Shown in pieces: positions 26,679 through 34,590 of a stretch of DNA of 64,000 nucleotides. How positions within the stretch are numbered: the stretch's first letter is position 1; every line of letters begins with the position of its first letter. The translations under genes were made by a program, and so were the position numbers. The notes beneath the pieces are model-generated. The model did no database searches and was not told the origin of the DNA. It was given only the letters and a program-made list of their open reading frames with translations. Source of the DNA: Marinibacterium anthonyi (GTDB taxonomy: Bacteria; Pseudomonadota; Alphaproteobacteria; Rhodobacterales; Rhodobacteraceae); contig CP031585.1 in NCBI GenBank assembly GCA_003217735.2, positions 5,101,501-5,165,500 of the forward strand. The letters run 5' to 3'.

Positions 26679-26934
26679 CGGGAGTCAGCTGTGTCGGGAA
26701 ACATTCGAAAGATCATGGGAAACGCCGTCTCAGACTAGAGGCGCCCCCTGTTCTACCTGTGTGGAAGACGTGCGAACCTGGAGAGACGCTTATGTCAGAG
26801 GTAGGTGGCAAGTACCTTTTCGGAACTTGGCTGAGCGCCACCGAAATCGCCAATTGAGCTACCCCCCGAAATTCGGACACTGACATAAGCTACGATTTGC
26901 AGTCTGCTGATCTTCGACGAGAAGGAGATCAGAG

Positions 26935-27228
26935 ATGTCGAAACGGAAGCAGCACGCGCCTGAGTTCAAGGCGAAGGTCGCGCTGGAAGCCCTGAAAGGC
27001 GAGGAGACGGCCGCCGAGCTGGCAAGCCGGTTCGGGGTGCATCCGACGATGATCCATCAATGGAAGCGAGCCCTGCTCGAAGGCGCCTCCGGTGTGTTCG
27101 AGCGCGGGGGCCGCAAGAAGCCCGAGATTGACGAGGAGCAGGTGAAGGAGCTCCACGCCAAGATCGGGGAGCTGGCGGTGGCCAACTCTTTTTTGGAACG
27201 AAAGCTGAAGCCCTGGGGCGGGAAGTGA
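26935..27228 (+). CDS. IS3-family transposase OrfA (helix-turn-helix)
   Basis: A 97-residue protein with the DNA-binding helix-turn-helix of IS3-type OrfA: FKAKVALEALKGEETAAELASRFGVHPTMIHQWKRALL in outline (residues 10-47), then a leucine-zipper-like tail VKELHAKIGELAVANSFLERKL. It binds the terminal repeats. A T6 run at 27189-27194 and the four-base overlap with orfB suggest that an OrfAB fusion is made by frameshifting, as in other family members. Confidence 0.9.
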   Translation: MSKRKQHAPEFKAKVALEALKGEETAAELASRFGVHPTMIHQWKRALLEGASGVFERGGRKKPEIDEEQVKELHAKIGELAVANSFLERKLKPWGGK

Positions 27229-28088
27229 GGCGCGGCATGATCGAGCCGGACCACCCGGACCTGTCGATCGGCCAGCAGTGCAAGCTGCTGTCGATCGCGC
27301 GCTCGTCTTTCTACTACACGCCCAAGGGCGAGTCTGAGCGGAACCTCGGCCTGATGCGGCGGATCGACGAGCAGTTCCTGGAGACGCCGTTCTTCGGCGT
27401 TCGGCAGATGACCTGGCATCTGCGTAACGACGGACACCTTGTGAACGAGAAGCGCATCCGGCGACTGATGCGCCTGATGGGGCTAATGCCGATTTACGAG
27501 AAGCCCAACACGAGCAGGCCGACGAAGGGCCACAAGACCTATCCCTACCTGCTCAGAGGTCTGCGGGTGGAACGCCCGAACCAGGTCTGGTGCTCGGATA
27601 TCACCTACCTGCCCATGCGGCGCGGGTTCCTATACCTCGTGGCGATCATGGACTGGCACACCCGCAAGGTCCTGTCCTGGCGGATCTCGAACACGCTGGA
27701 GGCCGACTTCTGTGTCGAGGCGCTGAACGAGGCCATCCACAAGTTCGGCCCGCCAGAGATAATGAATACAGATCAGGGATCCCAGTTCACCTCCTTTGCC
27801 TGGACGGATCGGCTCCGCCGGTCCAGCGTGCGCATATCGATGGATGGGAAAGGCCGGTTCCTCGACAACATCTTCATCGAGAGGCTGTGGCGCACCCTGA
27901 AATACGAGTGCGTCTACCTGCATGCCTGGGAGACCGGATCGGAGACGAAAGCGGCCATCCGGAAATGGATGAGCTTCTACAACAACCAGCGCCCGCATTC
28001 AGCCCTGGGCGGCCAGCCTCCGGCGCTGGTCTACTGGCAGAGAAATGATATCAACCAACCCGATCAGCAGGTGCAACGAGTAGCTTAA
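27225..28088 (+). CDS. IS3-family transposase OrfB (DDE integrase core)
   Basis: A 287-residue catalytic subunit with an rve integrase core. The acidic triad is visible as Asp in WCSDITYLP, Asp in NTDQGSQFTS and Glu in DNIFIERLWRTLKYE; the Lys/Arg-rich YNNQRPHSALGG ending is typical. Length and motifs are complete, so it is probably functional. Translated as an independent protein from GTG 27225 or as part of an OrfAB fusion. Confidence 0.93.
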   Translation: MRRGMIEPDHPDLSIGQQCKLLSIARSSFYYTPKGESERNLGLMRRIDEQFLETPFFGVRQMTWHLRNDGHLVNEKRIRRLMRLMGLMPIYEKPNTSRPTKGHKTYPYLLRGLRVERPNQVWCSDITYLPMRRGFLYLVAIMDWHTRKVLSWRISNTLEADFCVEALNEAIHKFGPPEIMNTDQGSQFTSFAWTDRLRRSSVRISMDGKGRFLDNIFIERLWRTLKYECVYLHAWETGSETKAAIRKWMSFYNNQRPHSALGGQPPALVYWQRNDINQPDQQVQRVA

Positions 28089-28684
28089 TTTACGCCAGAT
28101 CCTGTCCAATAGATGGGGAGTAGCTCAAATATCGCGATCTGCGCCGACGTGTCAGAGCGGGGCGAAGCATGGACCGCGGAAGCGAATGACGCCGTCTACA
28201 AGCTGCTCAAGCCCACAATATCACCGCACATCAGCTCGCGATCCCGCGGCGGTGCCGGGCCCACGAGAAGCCTCGACCAGGCCTATCAGCTCCTCCTGCT
28301 CGACCTGGCCACACACGGAATGGACGCACCCACAGCCGTCATGCGGAAGCTCCTGACGATCTGGGCTCTGGAAACGTTTGGTCGCAGCACGGAGCTAGCA
28401 GGGTTGGATGACGGACAGTTTCTCAATGCCGTACTCAAGGAACTCGGATTGTCATCCTAAGCGCTTGCATCGAAGTAATTGGGAAACGACCCAAGCTACA
28501 GAAGGGTCAGGACTTCGGTAACGGGTCCTTCTCAAGCAAGTGACTTCGGCCACACGATTTGACGGTCTGTCGCAGTCTCCTTGGGCTCCTCGCTGATGAG
28601 GCAGGCAAAGCAGTGCGGGCCGGGATTGACAGGGCAAGCCGCACTTCCGACAGTTCGCTCGTTCGCGTCGACCGGAATGAAGGA

Positions 28685-29275
28685 ATGGCCGACTATTACG
28701 AAGCAAATGCGCAGAACTTCATTGCCGCCACCCAATCGGTCGACATGTCGGACCTGCGCGCCCGGTTTTTGGCGCAACTGCCTCAGATGCCCGGAGGCCA
28801 ATGCCGCATTCTCGACGCAGGCACCGGTTCCGGACGCGATGCCCGTGCGTTCCGCTTTGCAGGCCATGAGGTCGAAGCCTTCGACGCCTCCCAGGCGATG
28901 GTTCAGGCAGCCACTCTTTTCAGCGGCATCCCGGTCCGACACCTCAACTTCCAGGAATTCCAATGGGAGCAGTCGTTTGATGGCATCTGGGCCTGTGCGT
29001 CGCTCCTACATGTTGCCCGCGCTGATCTACCCGCCGTCTTCCAGCGACTCGCGGATCACATTGTCCGCGGCGGCATCCTCTATGCCTCATTCAAATTCGG
29101 CACCGGTAACCGCCGAAAAGACGGCCGCCATTTCACCGACATGACCGAAGAAACTCTCTCGGCCCTCCTGGACGAACTCCCTTCTCTGCGGCAGGTTGAA
29201 ACCTGGCGATCCGAAGATCGCCGCCCTGATAGAAAAGAAGACATTTGGCTCAATGCCTTGCTGAGAAAAACCTGA
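28685..29275 (+). CDS. Class I SAM-dependent methyltransferase, partner of PLD-helicase
   Basis: A 196-residue methyltransferase with motif I LDAGTGSGRDA (residues ~43-53), acidic loop FDASQAM and a motif IV-like FDGIWACASLLHV. The sequence begins MADYYEANAQNFIAATQSVD, as in relatives; upstream in-frame starts add a low-quality leader. No DNA-methylase NPPY/DPPY motif is present, so the methyl acceptor may be a small molecule or protein rather than DNA. The stop lies three bases before the TTG start of the helicase gene, so the two are one unit. Similar methyltransferase/helicase-DUF3427 pairs are known to me from genomic islands, but not with a proven mechanism. Confidence 0.75.
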   Translation: MADYYEANAQNFIAATQSVDMSDLRARFLAQLPQMPGGQCRILDAGTGSGRDARAFRFAGHEVEAFDASQAMVQAATLFSGIPVRHLNFQEFQWEQSFDGIWACASLLHVARADLPAVFQRLADHIVRGGILYASFKFGTGNRRKDGRHFTDMTEETLSALLDELPSLRQVETWRSEDRRPDRKEDIWLNALLRKT

Positions 29276-29278
29276 CAC

Positions 29279-32200
29279 TTGCCCGCTGAATTACCTTCCG
29301 CAGACAACGCACCCTGTCCATGCTGTAGCCCGGCCATGGACAAGGTGGTCGAATGCGACGCCCAGGTCATTCTGATCCGCCACGGGGCCGGCCTGATCCT
29401 CGCTCCGCGGCGACACGCGAGACGGTGGCGCGACCTCGACGGGGCCGAGCAATCGGCCCTGATGGCGCGGATCACCCCGGCTCAGACCCAGCTCGAGACC
29501 GACGGCATCACCGCCTCGGTCGCCCTTATCGAGTCTGGGCCGCATTTTCATTTTCGCCTCGAAGCCCCGGCATCCGCGACAGGTCCAATCCCCGGCGCCC
29601 CGCACGACCGACCGCTTATTTCAGGCGGAGACGACGCGCTCCATGCCCACCTCCGCCCCCTGATCGACCAGGCGAAAAGTGTCGATCTCGCCGTGTCCTT
29701 CCTGATGACCTCCGGCGCGCGCCTCGTCCTTCCCCACCTGCGTGACCTGCTCGACCGCGGCGGGCGGTTGCGGCTACTCACCGGCGATTACCTGGATGTC
29801 ACCGAGCCGACTGCGCTGCGCCTCATGCAGGATCTCGACCACGACCGGCATCTCTACATCTTCCGCGCGGCGCGCATACCGTTTCATCCCAAGGCCTGGA
29901 TGTTCTCCTTTGCCGACGGCTCTGGAGCGCTGATCGTCGGCTCGTCGAACTTGTCACGCTCGGCTCTGACCGATGGCGTCGAATGGAACCTCCGCCACTT
30001 CGACAAGTCGGACGCCCTGCCGCTGACCACTGCCCGCGCGGCATTCGAAGATCTTCTTGCCCGGCCCGACGTGACGAGCCTTTCGCCCGAGTGGATCGAC
30101 AGCTACGAAACGCGACGGATCGCCCCAACGCCGATGACTTCCGGCGTGCCGGAGGAGCCGCCCGAAGACGCCCCCAAACCGCACGCCATCCAACTGGAGG
30201 CTCTCGCTGCCCTGGCCGCGACGCGCGCCAAAGGATACCGCGCTGGTCTGGTCGTGTTGGCAACCGGCCTCGGCAAGACTTTCCTCGCCGCCTTTGACAG
30301 CCAGCCTGCCGCGCGCGTTCTCTTCGTCGCGCATCGTGAAGAGATCCTGACGCAAGCCATGGAGGCGTTTCGTGCAGTCCGCCCCAAGGCCCGGCTTGGA
30401 AGGTTCGGCGGAGGTGAGAAGGACTTCGACGCCGACGTGCTCTTCGCCTCGATCCAGACGCTCTCCCGCGCCGAACATCTGAACCGCTTCTCGACGGATG
30501 CCTTCGACTACATCGTCGTCGACGAATTCCACCACGCGGCCGCTGCGACCTATCGGCGGATTATCGACCATTTCACACCTGACTTCCTGCTAGGCCTGAC
30601 GGCAACGCCTGACCGCTCCGATGGCGGTGACCTTCTTGGCCTTTGCGAAGAAAACCTCGTCTACGAATGCGACCTTTGGTCGGGCATCGACAGAGAATTG
30701 TTGTCGCCGTTCAAGTACTTCGGCGTCCCTGACCCTGTCGAATACGCGCAAATCCCCTGGCGCAGCGGACGGTTTGATGAGGCGGCACTGACTGAGGCTG
30801 TCGCCACGCAAGCCCGTGCTGAAAACGCGCTCGACCAGCTCGCACAGCGGGGCGGCAAGAAAGCCATCGGCTTCTGCGTCTCGCGTCGTCATGCCGACTT
30901 CATGGCCGAGTTTTCAAGAGCCCGCGGACTACGCGCCGTGGCCGTGCATTCCGGAGAAACCTCTGCCCCACGCGCCAGCGCCTTGAAGGCCCTTGAAGAG
31001 GGCGACCTCGACATCGTCTACGCAGTCGACATGTTCAATGAAGGCGTGGATGTGCCATCCATTGACACGGTCTTGATGCTGCGCCCCACCGAAAGCCCAG
31101 TGATCTGGCTGCAGCAGCTTGGCCGCGGGTTGCGACGGTCCGCCGAGAAGTCCCACCTTGCTGTGATTGATTACATCGGCAACCACAGGATCTTCCTGAC
31201 CAAAGCCCGTACCCTACTGCGCATCGGCGCGGGCGAAGGCGCGCTGCGGATCGCCCTGGAGCGCTTCGCCCGGCATGAAATTTCCTTTCCAGCCGGCTGC
31301 GAAGTCACCTACGACCTCGAAGCACTCGACATCCTGAAATCCCTGATACGCCAACCCCGTGATGGCGAAGAGCTGACAGCCTTCTATCGCGACTTCCGCG
31401 ATCGCCACGGCGTCCGCCCCACCGCGTCTGAGGTTCAACACGCCGGCTTCAACCCAGGCCGCACCGGCCACGAAGGGTGGCTCGGCTTCGTCAACGACAT
31501 GGGCGATCTTTCCGCCGCCGGCCACGCGGCGTGGACCGCGAAAAAAGGGTTGCTCGATGAGATCGAAACCACCCGCATGACCCGCAGCTACAAGATGTTG
31601 GTCCTGCGCGGCATGATCGAGGCCGGAGCCTTTCCGGGACGCATCGCCATTTCCGATCTGGCTGACCGTGTCGCGCGCCTCGCGCGTCGCAATCCGGAGA
31701 TCAAGGCAGACCTCAGCGTCGATCCCAAAGACCCCGCTGCGCTGCGGGCCCTGCTGACACAGAATCCGCTGAAGTACTTGTCCGAGAAGGAGTGGTTCCA
31801 GCTCGGTCCCGGCACGTTTGAGACCACCTTTGGCAACGCCCCTGATCCAGCACTGGCGGAACTCGCATCCGAGATCGTCGACTGGCGCCTCCTGCGCTAC
31901 CTGCAGACCCGCGCCACGACTTACGGTCAGGACGAAGCCAGTCCCCTCGCGGAGGCTGCCGAGGACCAAAAACCATACATCCGCGGCCCAGAGACGGCAA
32001 AGATCTGGGACGAATATCCCCGCGATCGCATCCCTCCTCTGTTTGGAGAGAGGTTCAACACGGGGTCCTGGAACTCCGGAATCGTTGTCATCCCAAAGGC
32101 CAAGGTCATGGTCCTGCTGGTCACCATGGACAAACGCAGCATGTCTGTCGGAGACCACTATGCCGATGCCTTCACCACTCCGACGCGCTTCATCTGGCAA

Positions 32201-32440
32201 ACCCAGACCAGCACCCGCCGTGAAAGCTCACGAGGACGCATCATCTCAGGGGACGAGCCAGGCTGGACGATCCACCTATTCGTCCGAAACTCCAAACTCC
32301 GTGATGGCCGTGCCGCACCGTTTCGCTATGCCGGCCCGGTAACGTTCGCAGGCTGGGAGGGCGAAGCCCCAATCACTGTCCAACTGGATTTGACCGAACC
32401 CCTTCCAGCAGGATTGCAGTCGCTGTTTGGCGTGGGGTGA
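29279..32440 (+). CDS. HIT-PLD-SF2 helicase-DUF3427 protein, candidate defence effector
   Basis: A 1053-residue multidomain protein. Residues 13-100: HIT-like domain with CPCC, ending ESGPHFHFRLE, where the third His of the usual HxHxH is Arg. Residues ~120-270: phospholipase-D-like nuclease domain with one HxK motif (HPKAW, 203-207) and GSSNLS (221-226). Residues ~300-640: superfamily 2 helicase with Walker A ATGLGKT (328-334), DEFH (415-418), TATPDR (441-446) and motif VI QQLGRGLRRS (~612). Residues ~690-1053: DUF3427-like C-terminal domain. The TTG start follows the methyltransferase stop by three bases. Such architecture suggests nucleic-acid recognition, unwinding and cleavage against invading DNA. 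The single PLD motif implies a dimer. Confidence 0.85.
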   Translation: MPAELPSADNAPCPCCSPAMDKVVECDAQVILIRHGAGLILAPRRHARRWRDLDGAEQSALMARITPAQTQLETDGITASVALIESGPHFHFRLEAPASATGPIPGAPHDRPLISGGDDALHAHLRPLIDQAKSVDLAVSFLMTSGARLVLPHLRDLLDRGGRLRLLTGDYLDVTEPTALRLMQDLDHDRHLYIFRAARIPFHPKAWMFSFADGSGALIVGSSNLSRSALTDGVEWNLRHFDKSDALPLTTARAAFEDLLARPDVTSLSPEWIDSYETRRIAPTPMTSGVPEEPPEDAPKPHAIQLEALAALAATRAKGYRAGLVVLATGLGKTFLAAFDSQPAARVLFVAHREEILTQAMEAFRAVRPKARLGRFGGGEKDFDADVLFASIQTLSRAEHLNRFSTDAFDYIVVDEFHHAAAATYRRIIDHFTPDFLLGLTATPDRSDGGDLLGLCEENLVYECDLWSGIDRELLSPFKYFGVPDPVEYAQIPWRSGRFDEAALTEAVATQARAENALDQLAQRGGKKAIGFCVSRRHADFMAEFSRARGLRAVAVHSGETSAPRASALKALEEGDLDIVYAVDMFNEGVDVPSIDTVLMLRPTESPVIWLQQLGRGLRRSAEKSHLAVIDYIGNHRIFLTKARTLLRIGAGEGALRIALERFARHEISFPAGCEVTYDLEALDILKSLIRQPRDGEELTAFYRDFRDRHGVRPTASEVQHAGFNPGRTGHEGWLGFVNDMGDLSAAGHAAWTAKKGLLDEIETTRMTRSYKMLVLRGMIEAGAFPGRIAISDLADRVARLARRNPEIKADLSVDPKDPAALRALLTQNPLKYLSEKEWFQLGPGTFETTFGNAPDPALAELASEIVDWRLLRYLQTRATTYGQDEASPLAEAAEDQKPYIRGPETAKIWDEYPRDRIPPLFGERFNTGSWNSGIVVIPKAKVMVLLVTMDKRSMSVGDHYADAFTTPTRFIWQTQTSTRRESSRGRIISGDEPGWTIHLFVRNSKLRDGRAAPFRYAGPVTFAGWEGEAPITVQLDLTEPLPAGLQSLFGVG

Positions 32441-32716
32441 CGCACCTATATTGGTTTGAGGCAGTGAAGGGTGGACCGCCGACCATCGGCTGCACATCGC
32501 ATGAATGGCCAAGTTGCGCAGGTAACGGGCGTGGCACCTGGAAGAGGGCTGCCAGGTTTGGCCGGCGCTTTCGGCCCTCTGCGGACATTCGCTGTCCTGG
32601 TGGGCGCCGCGGCGCGGCTTCACCAAAGCGGCCGTTCGGGCCTCGCCGCAGCATTTCAAACGATTCAAGGTCGGCAGTGCGGGACGAAGCGGACTTTGTT
32701 ACCCTCGGCCTGCACG

Positions 32717-33703
32717 TCAGAACTTAACGACGACCTTCCCTGGCAGCTTTTCCCTGGCATAGGCCACAACGGCATCGACCGCCTGATCGAACAGGAAAAC
32801 CTTGCCTATTTCCACGGTTAGCTCGCCCTTGCTGGCAGCCTCCGCGACATCCGGCATGCCTCCATACACGCCGTCCATATCCAGCATGAAATGATACTCC
32901 ACGTCGTCACGCCCAAGATCAGCCGCGGTAGCAGGAGGGTACATGATCGAGAGAAGCTTGCCCCCAGTTCTGAGACTTGCAGCCGCGTGGCAGATACGGT
33001 CTTGGAAAAGTGCCATGTTGAAGACAGCATCCATATCCTTGGGATAGTCGGCAGGATCATGACCAACCGTGGCATCAGCCCCCAGGCGCAGCAACATCTC
33101 CGCCTTTTCAGGTGATCCCGCGGTTGCGGTCACGCGGATGCCTTGGCTTGCCAGCAACGATACCAACGAAGTGCCGGACCCACCGGTCGCCCCTATGATC
33201 AAGGCGGACGTTCCGGCGCGCATCTGAGCGATCTTCATGAGAGCGCGGGCGGTCATCCCCGAGATCGCCAGGGCTGCTGCTGTTTCGACCGGAACCGTAT
33301 CGGGGCGGTGCGCAAGAAGGGGAGTGTCAGCCTCGAAGACCGCATATTCCGCCAGGGAGCCTGTGCTGACAGAGGGTTTGGTGGGGGAGGTCGCCGCCCG
33401 CAGATCTCGCGGAAGCGCCTGACCGAAGACTTCGTCTCCAACCTCATAGCCACTTACGTCCTCACCAACCTGGGTGACAGTGCCTGCGAAATCGTTCCCC
33501 AGGACATAAGGAAAACTCACCGGACCCATGGCCTTGTATCCGCCTGTGATGACGCGCAGGTCGGTGGGGTTGACCGTCGCCGCCTTGATCCGCACCTGGA
33601 TCTGCCCGCGACCCGCCGACGGGATAGCGCGTTCGATCATCACCAGCTCTTCCGGGCGGCCGTAGCCCATTGCCGCCAGTGCTTTCATCGTCGTGTCGGT
33701 CAT
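32717..33703 (-). CDS. NADPH:quinone-oxidoreductase-like medium-chain dehydrogenase
   Basis: A 328-residue medium-chain reductase/dehydrogenase without zinc-binding cysteines, so of the quinone oxidoreductase type. The cofactor-binding segment is IIGATGGSGTSLVSLL; the catalytic-domain features are VNPTDLRVITGGY and VLGNDFAGTV. AAGGA precedes the ATG. It diverges from an HxlR-type regulator across an 80-base gap containing a 19-base palindrome, the usual arrangement for redox or electrophile-responsive reductases. Probable role: detoxifying a quinone or enone; exact substrate unknown. Cargo of the integrated element. Confidence 0.82.
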   Translation of the reverse strand: MTDTTMKALAAMGYGRPEELVMIERAIPSAGRGQIQVRIKAATVNPTDLRVITGGYKAMGPVSFPYVLGNDFAGTVTQVGEDVSGYEVGDEVFGQALPRDLRAATSPTKPSVSTGSLAEYAVFEADTPLLAHRPDTVPVETAAALAISGMTARALMKIAQMRAGTSALIIGATGGSGTSLVSLLASQGIRVTATAGSPEKAEMLLRLGADATVGHDPADYPKDMDAVFNMALFQDRICHAAASLRTGGKLLSIMYPPATAADLGRDDVEYHFMLDMDGVYGGMPDVAEAASKGELTVEIGKVFLFDQAVDAVVAYAREKLPGKVVVKF

Positions 33704-33732
33704 CTTGAGGTCCTTTCTGATTGACCCCTTTT

Positions 33733-33751
33733 AGATATACGACGTATATCT
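33733..33751. promoter_or_regulatory. 19-bp palindrome, candidate HxlR operator
   Basis: AGATATACG and CGTATATCT flank a single central A (33742), in the gap between the reductase gene and the HxlR gene. HxlR/YodB-type dimers bind such symmetric AT-rich sites, so one site could control both promoters. Confidence 0.65.
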
Positions 33752-33783
33752 TGCCACAAGAACGCACCTCGGATAGCCTAGAT

Positions 33784-34143
33784 ATGACCGATGATACCGA
33801 CCTCGCAGCGCGTGCCAGTCTCGCGCTAGAAGATGTGCCCCGGATCAGGCCAGTTCTCGACAAAATTGCTGACAAATGGACAATATTGATCCTGATCGTG
33901 CTTTGCGCGGAACCCGTGCGCTTCAATGAGATCAAACGACGCCTGGAAGGCATCACGCATAAGTCGCTCGCAGATGCATTGAAACGACTGGAGCGCGACG
34001 GCTTCATCAGTCGCAAAGTGCTGCCGACGGTGCCTCCGGGCGTTGAATATGCGATCACGCCACTTGGGTATTCGCTTCGGCAACCTTTCGAGGAGTTATG
34101 CCTCTGGGCGAGCGAGCATCAACGCGAACTCGGCGGTTCCTGA
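33784..34143 (+). CDS. HxlR-family transcriptional regulator
   Basis: A 119-residue winged helix-turn-helix protein of the HxlR type. Typical features are VLDKIADKWTILILIVLCAEPVRFNEI, RRLEGITHKSLADALKRLERDGFI and VEYAITPLGYSL. There is no N-terminal Cys like that used for redox sensing in YodB/QorR; the only Cys residues lie later (LIVLCAEP, EELCLWA). It diverges from the reductase gene and probably represses both. Located in the integrated element. Confidence 0.88.
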   Translation: MTDDTDLAARASLALEDVPRIRPVLDKIADKWTILILIVLCAEPVRFNEIKRRLEGITHKSLADALKRLERDGFISRKVLPTVPPGVEYAITPLGYSLRQPFEELCLWASEHQRELGGS

Positions 34144-34590
34144 ATGCCTGTAAAGGGCTCGAAGCGGTCATGCGGCGGCGCGGCAGGTTCCTCTCGCAGG
34201 TGCGCCAGGTGCGCGGGGCACTTCCCGGCCCGTAGCTGACGTTCGTTCCAGGTGAAGCGGATGGCCGGAGGCAGCCCACTCCACTCCTTCATCCACGGCG
34301 CAGGGCAGTGAGAGGATAGTTTCCCAGCGCTCTCTGCGCCATGGGCAGAGCACTGCTACAGCGGCATCGAACGCGACGATGTTGCTCCCTCCTTTGATGC
34401 TCTCGTTCACCCGGCCAGCGCATCGCTCGATGTGGATTACGCTCCACAGATCATATGATAGCCGATCACAGTAGCGCTTTTGGTTGCACATCCTACTGCG
34501 ATCGGCTTGATTTGTGAAGTTCACAGCGATCTCGAGTATCTCCTCGAAGACCTAAAGAAAGCTTACTTGCGCGAACGCATCGGTGGGATA
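34144..34590. other. Gap without a supported gene
   Basis: About 450 bases between the HxlR gene and the nuclease-NTPase gene. A minus-strand frame of 118 codons (34168-34524) is open but has Cys/Arg/Pro-rich content, no start context and no recognisable domain. The right third is AT-richer and probably contains the promoter of the next gene. Confidence 0.4.

Larger units (their letters stand above)
26855..28127 (+). mobile_element. IS3-family insertion sequence, 1273 bp, AAT target duplication
   Basis: The imperfect terminal inverted repeats begin TGAGCTAC(C/T)CCCC at both ends and again match at GGACA about 20 bases in; the ends are TG...CA as in the IS3 family. AAT flanks both ends (26852-26854 and 28128-28130). 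It contains the usual orfA and orfB in overlapping frames, both apparently intact, so the element may still move. Confidence 0.88.
26792..28460 (+). pseudogene. Small gene interrupted by the IS3-family element
   Basis: Removing the IS (26855-28127) and one AAT copy joins MSEVGGKYLFGTWLSATEIAN (26792-26854) in frame to IAICADVSERGEAWTAEAND onward (28131-28460), giving one uninterrupted 130-codon gene with GGAGAG before its ATG. The intact protein would be small, helical and of unknown function, with the sequence MRKLLTIWALETFGRS near its end. The downstream part still reads from an ATG at 28113 inside the IS end, so a fusion product could be made. The perfect frame restoration shows the insertion is recent. 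Confidence 0.85.

Noticed and set aside
34168-34524. A 118-codon minus-strand frame in the gap after the HxlR gene.
   Set aside because: No ribosome site, no recognisable domain, atypical composition.
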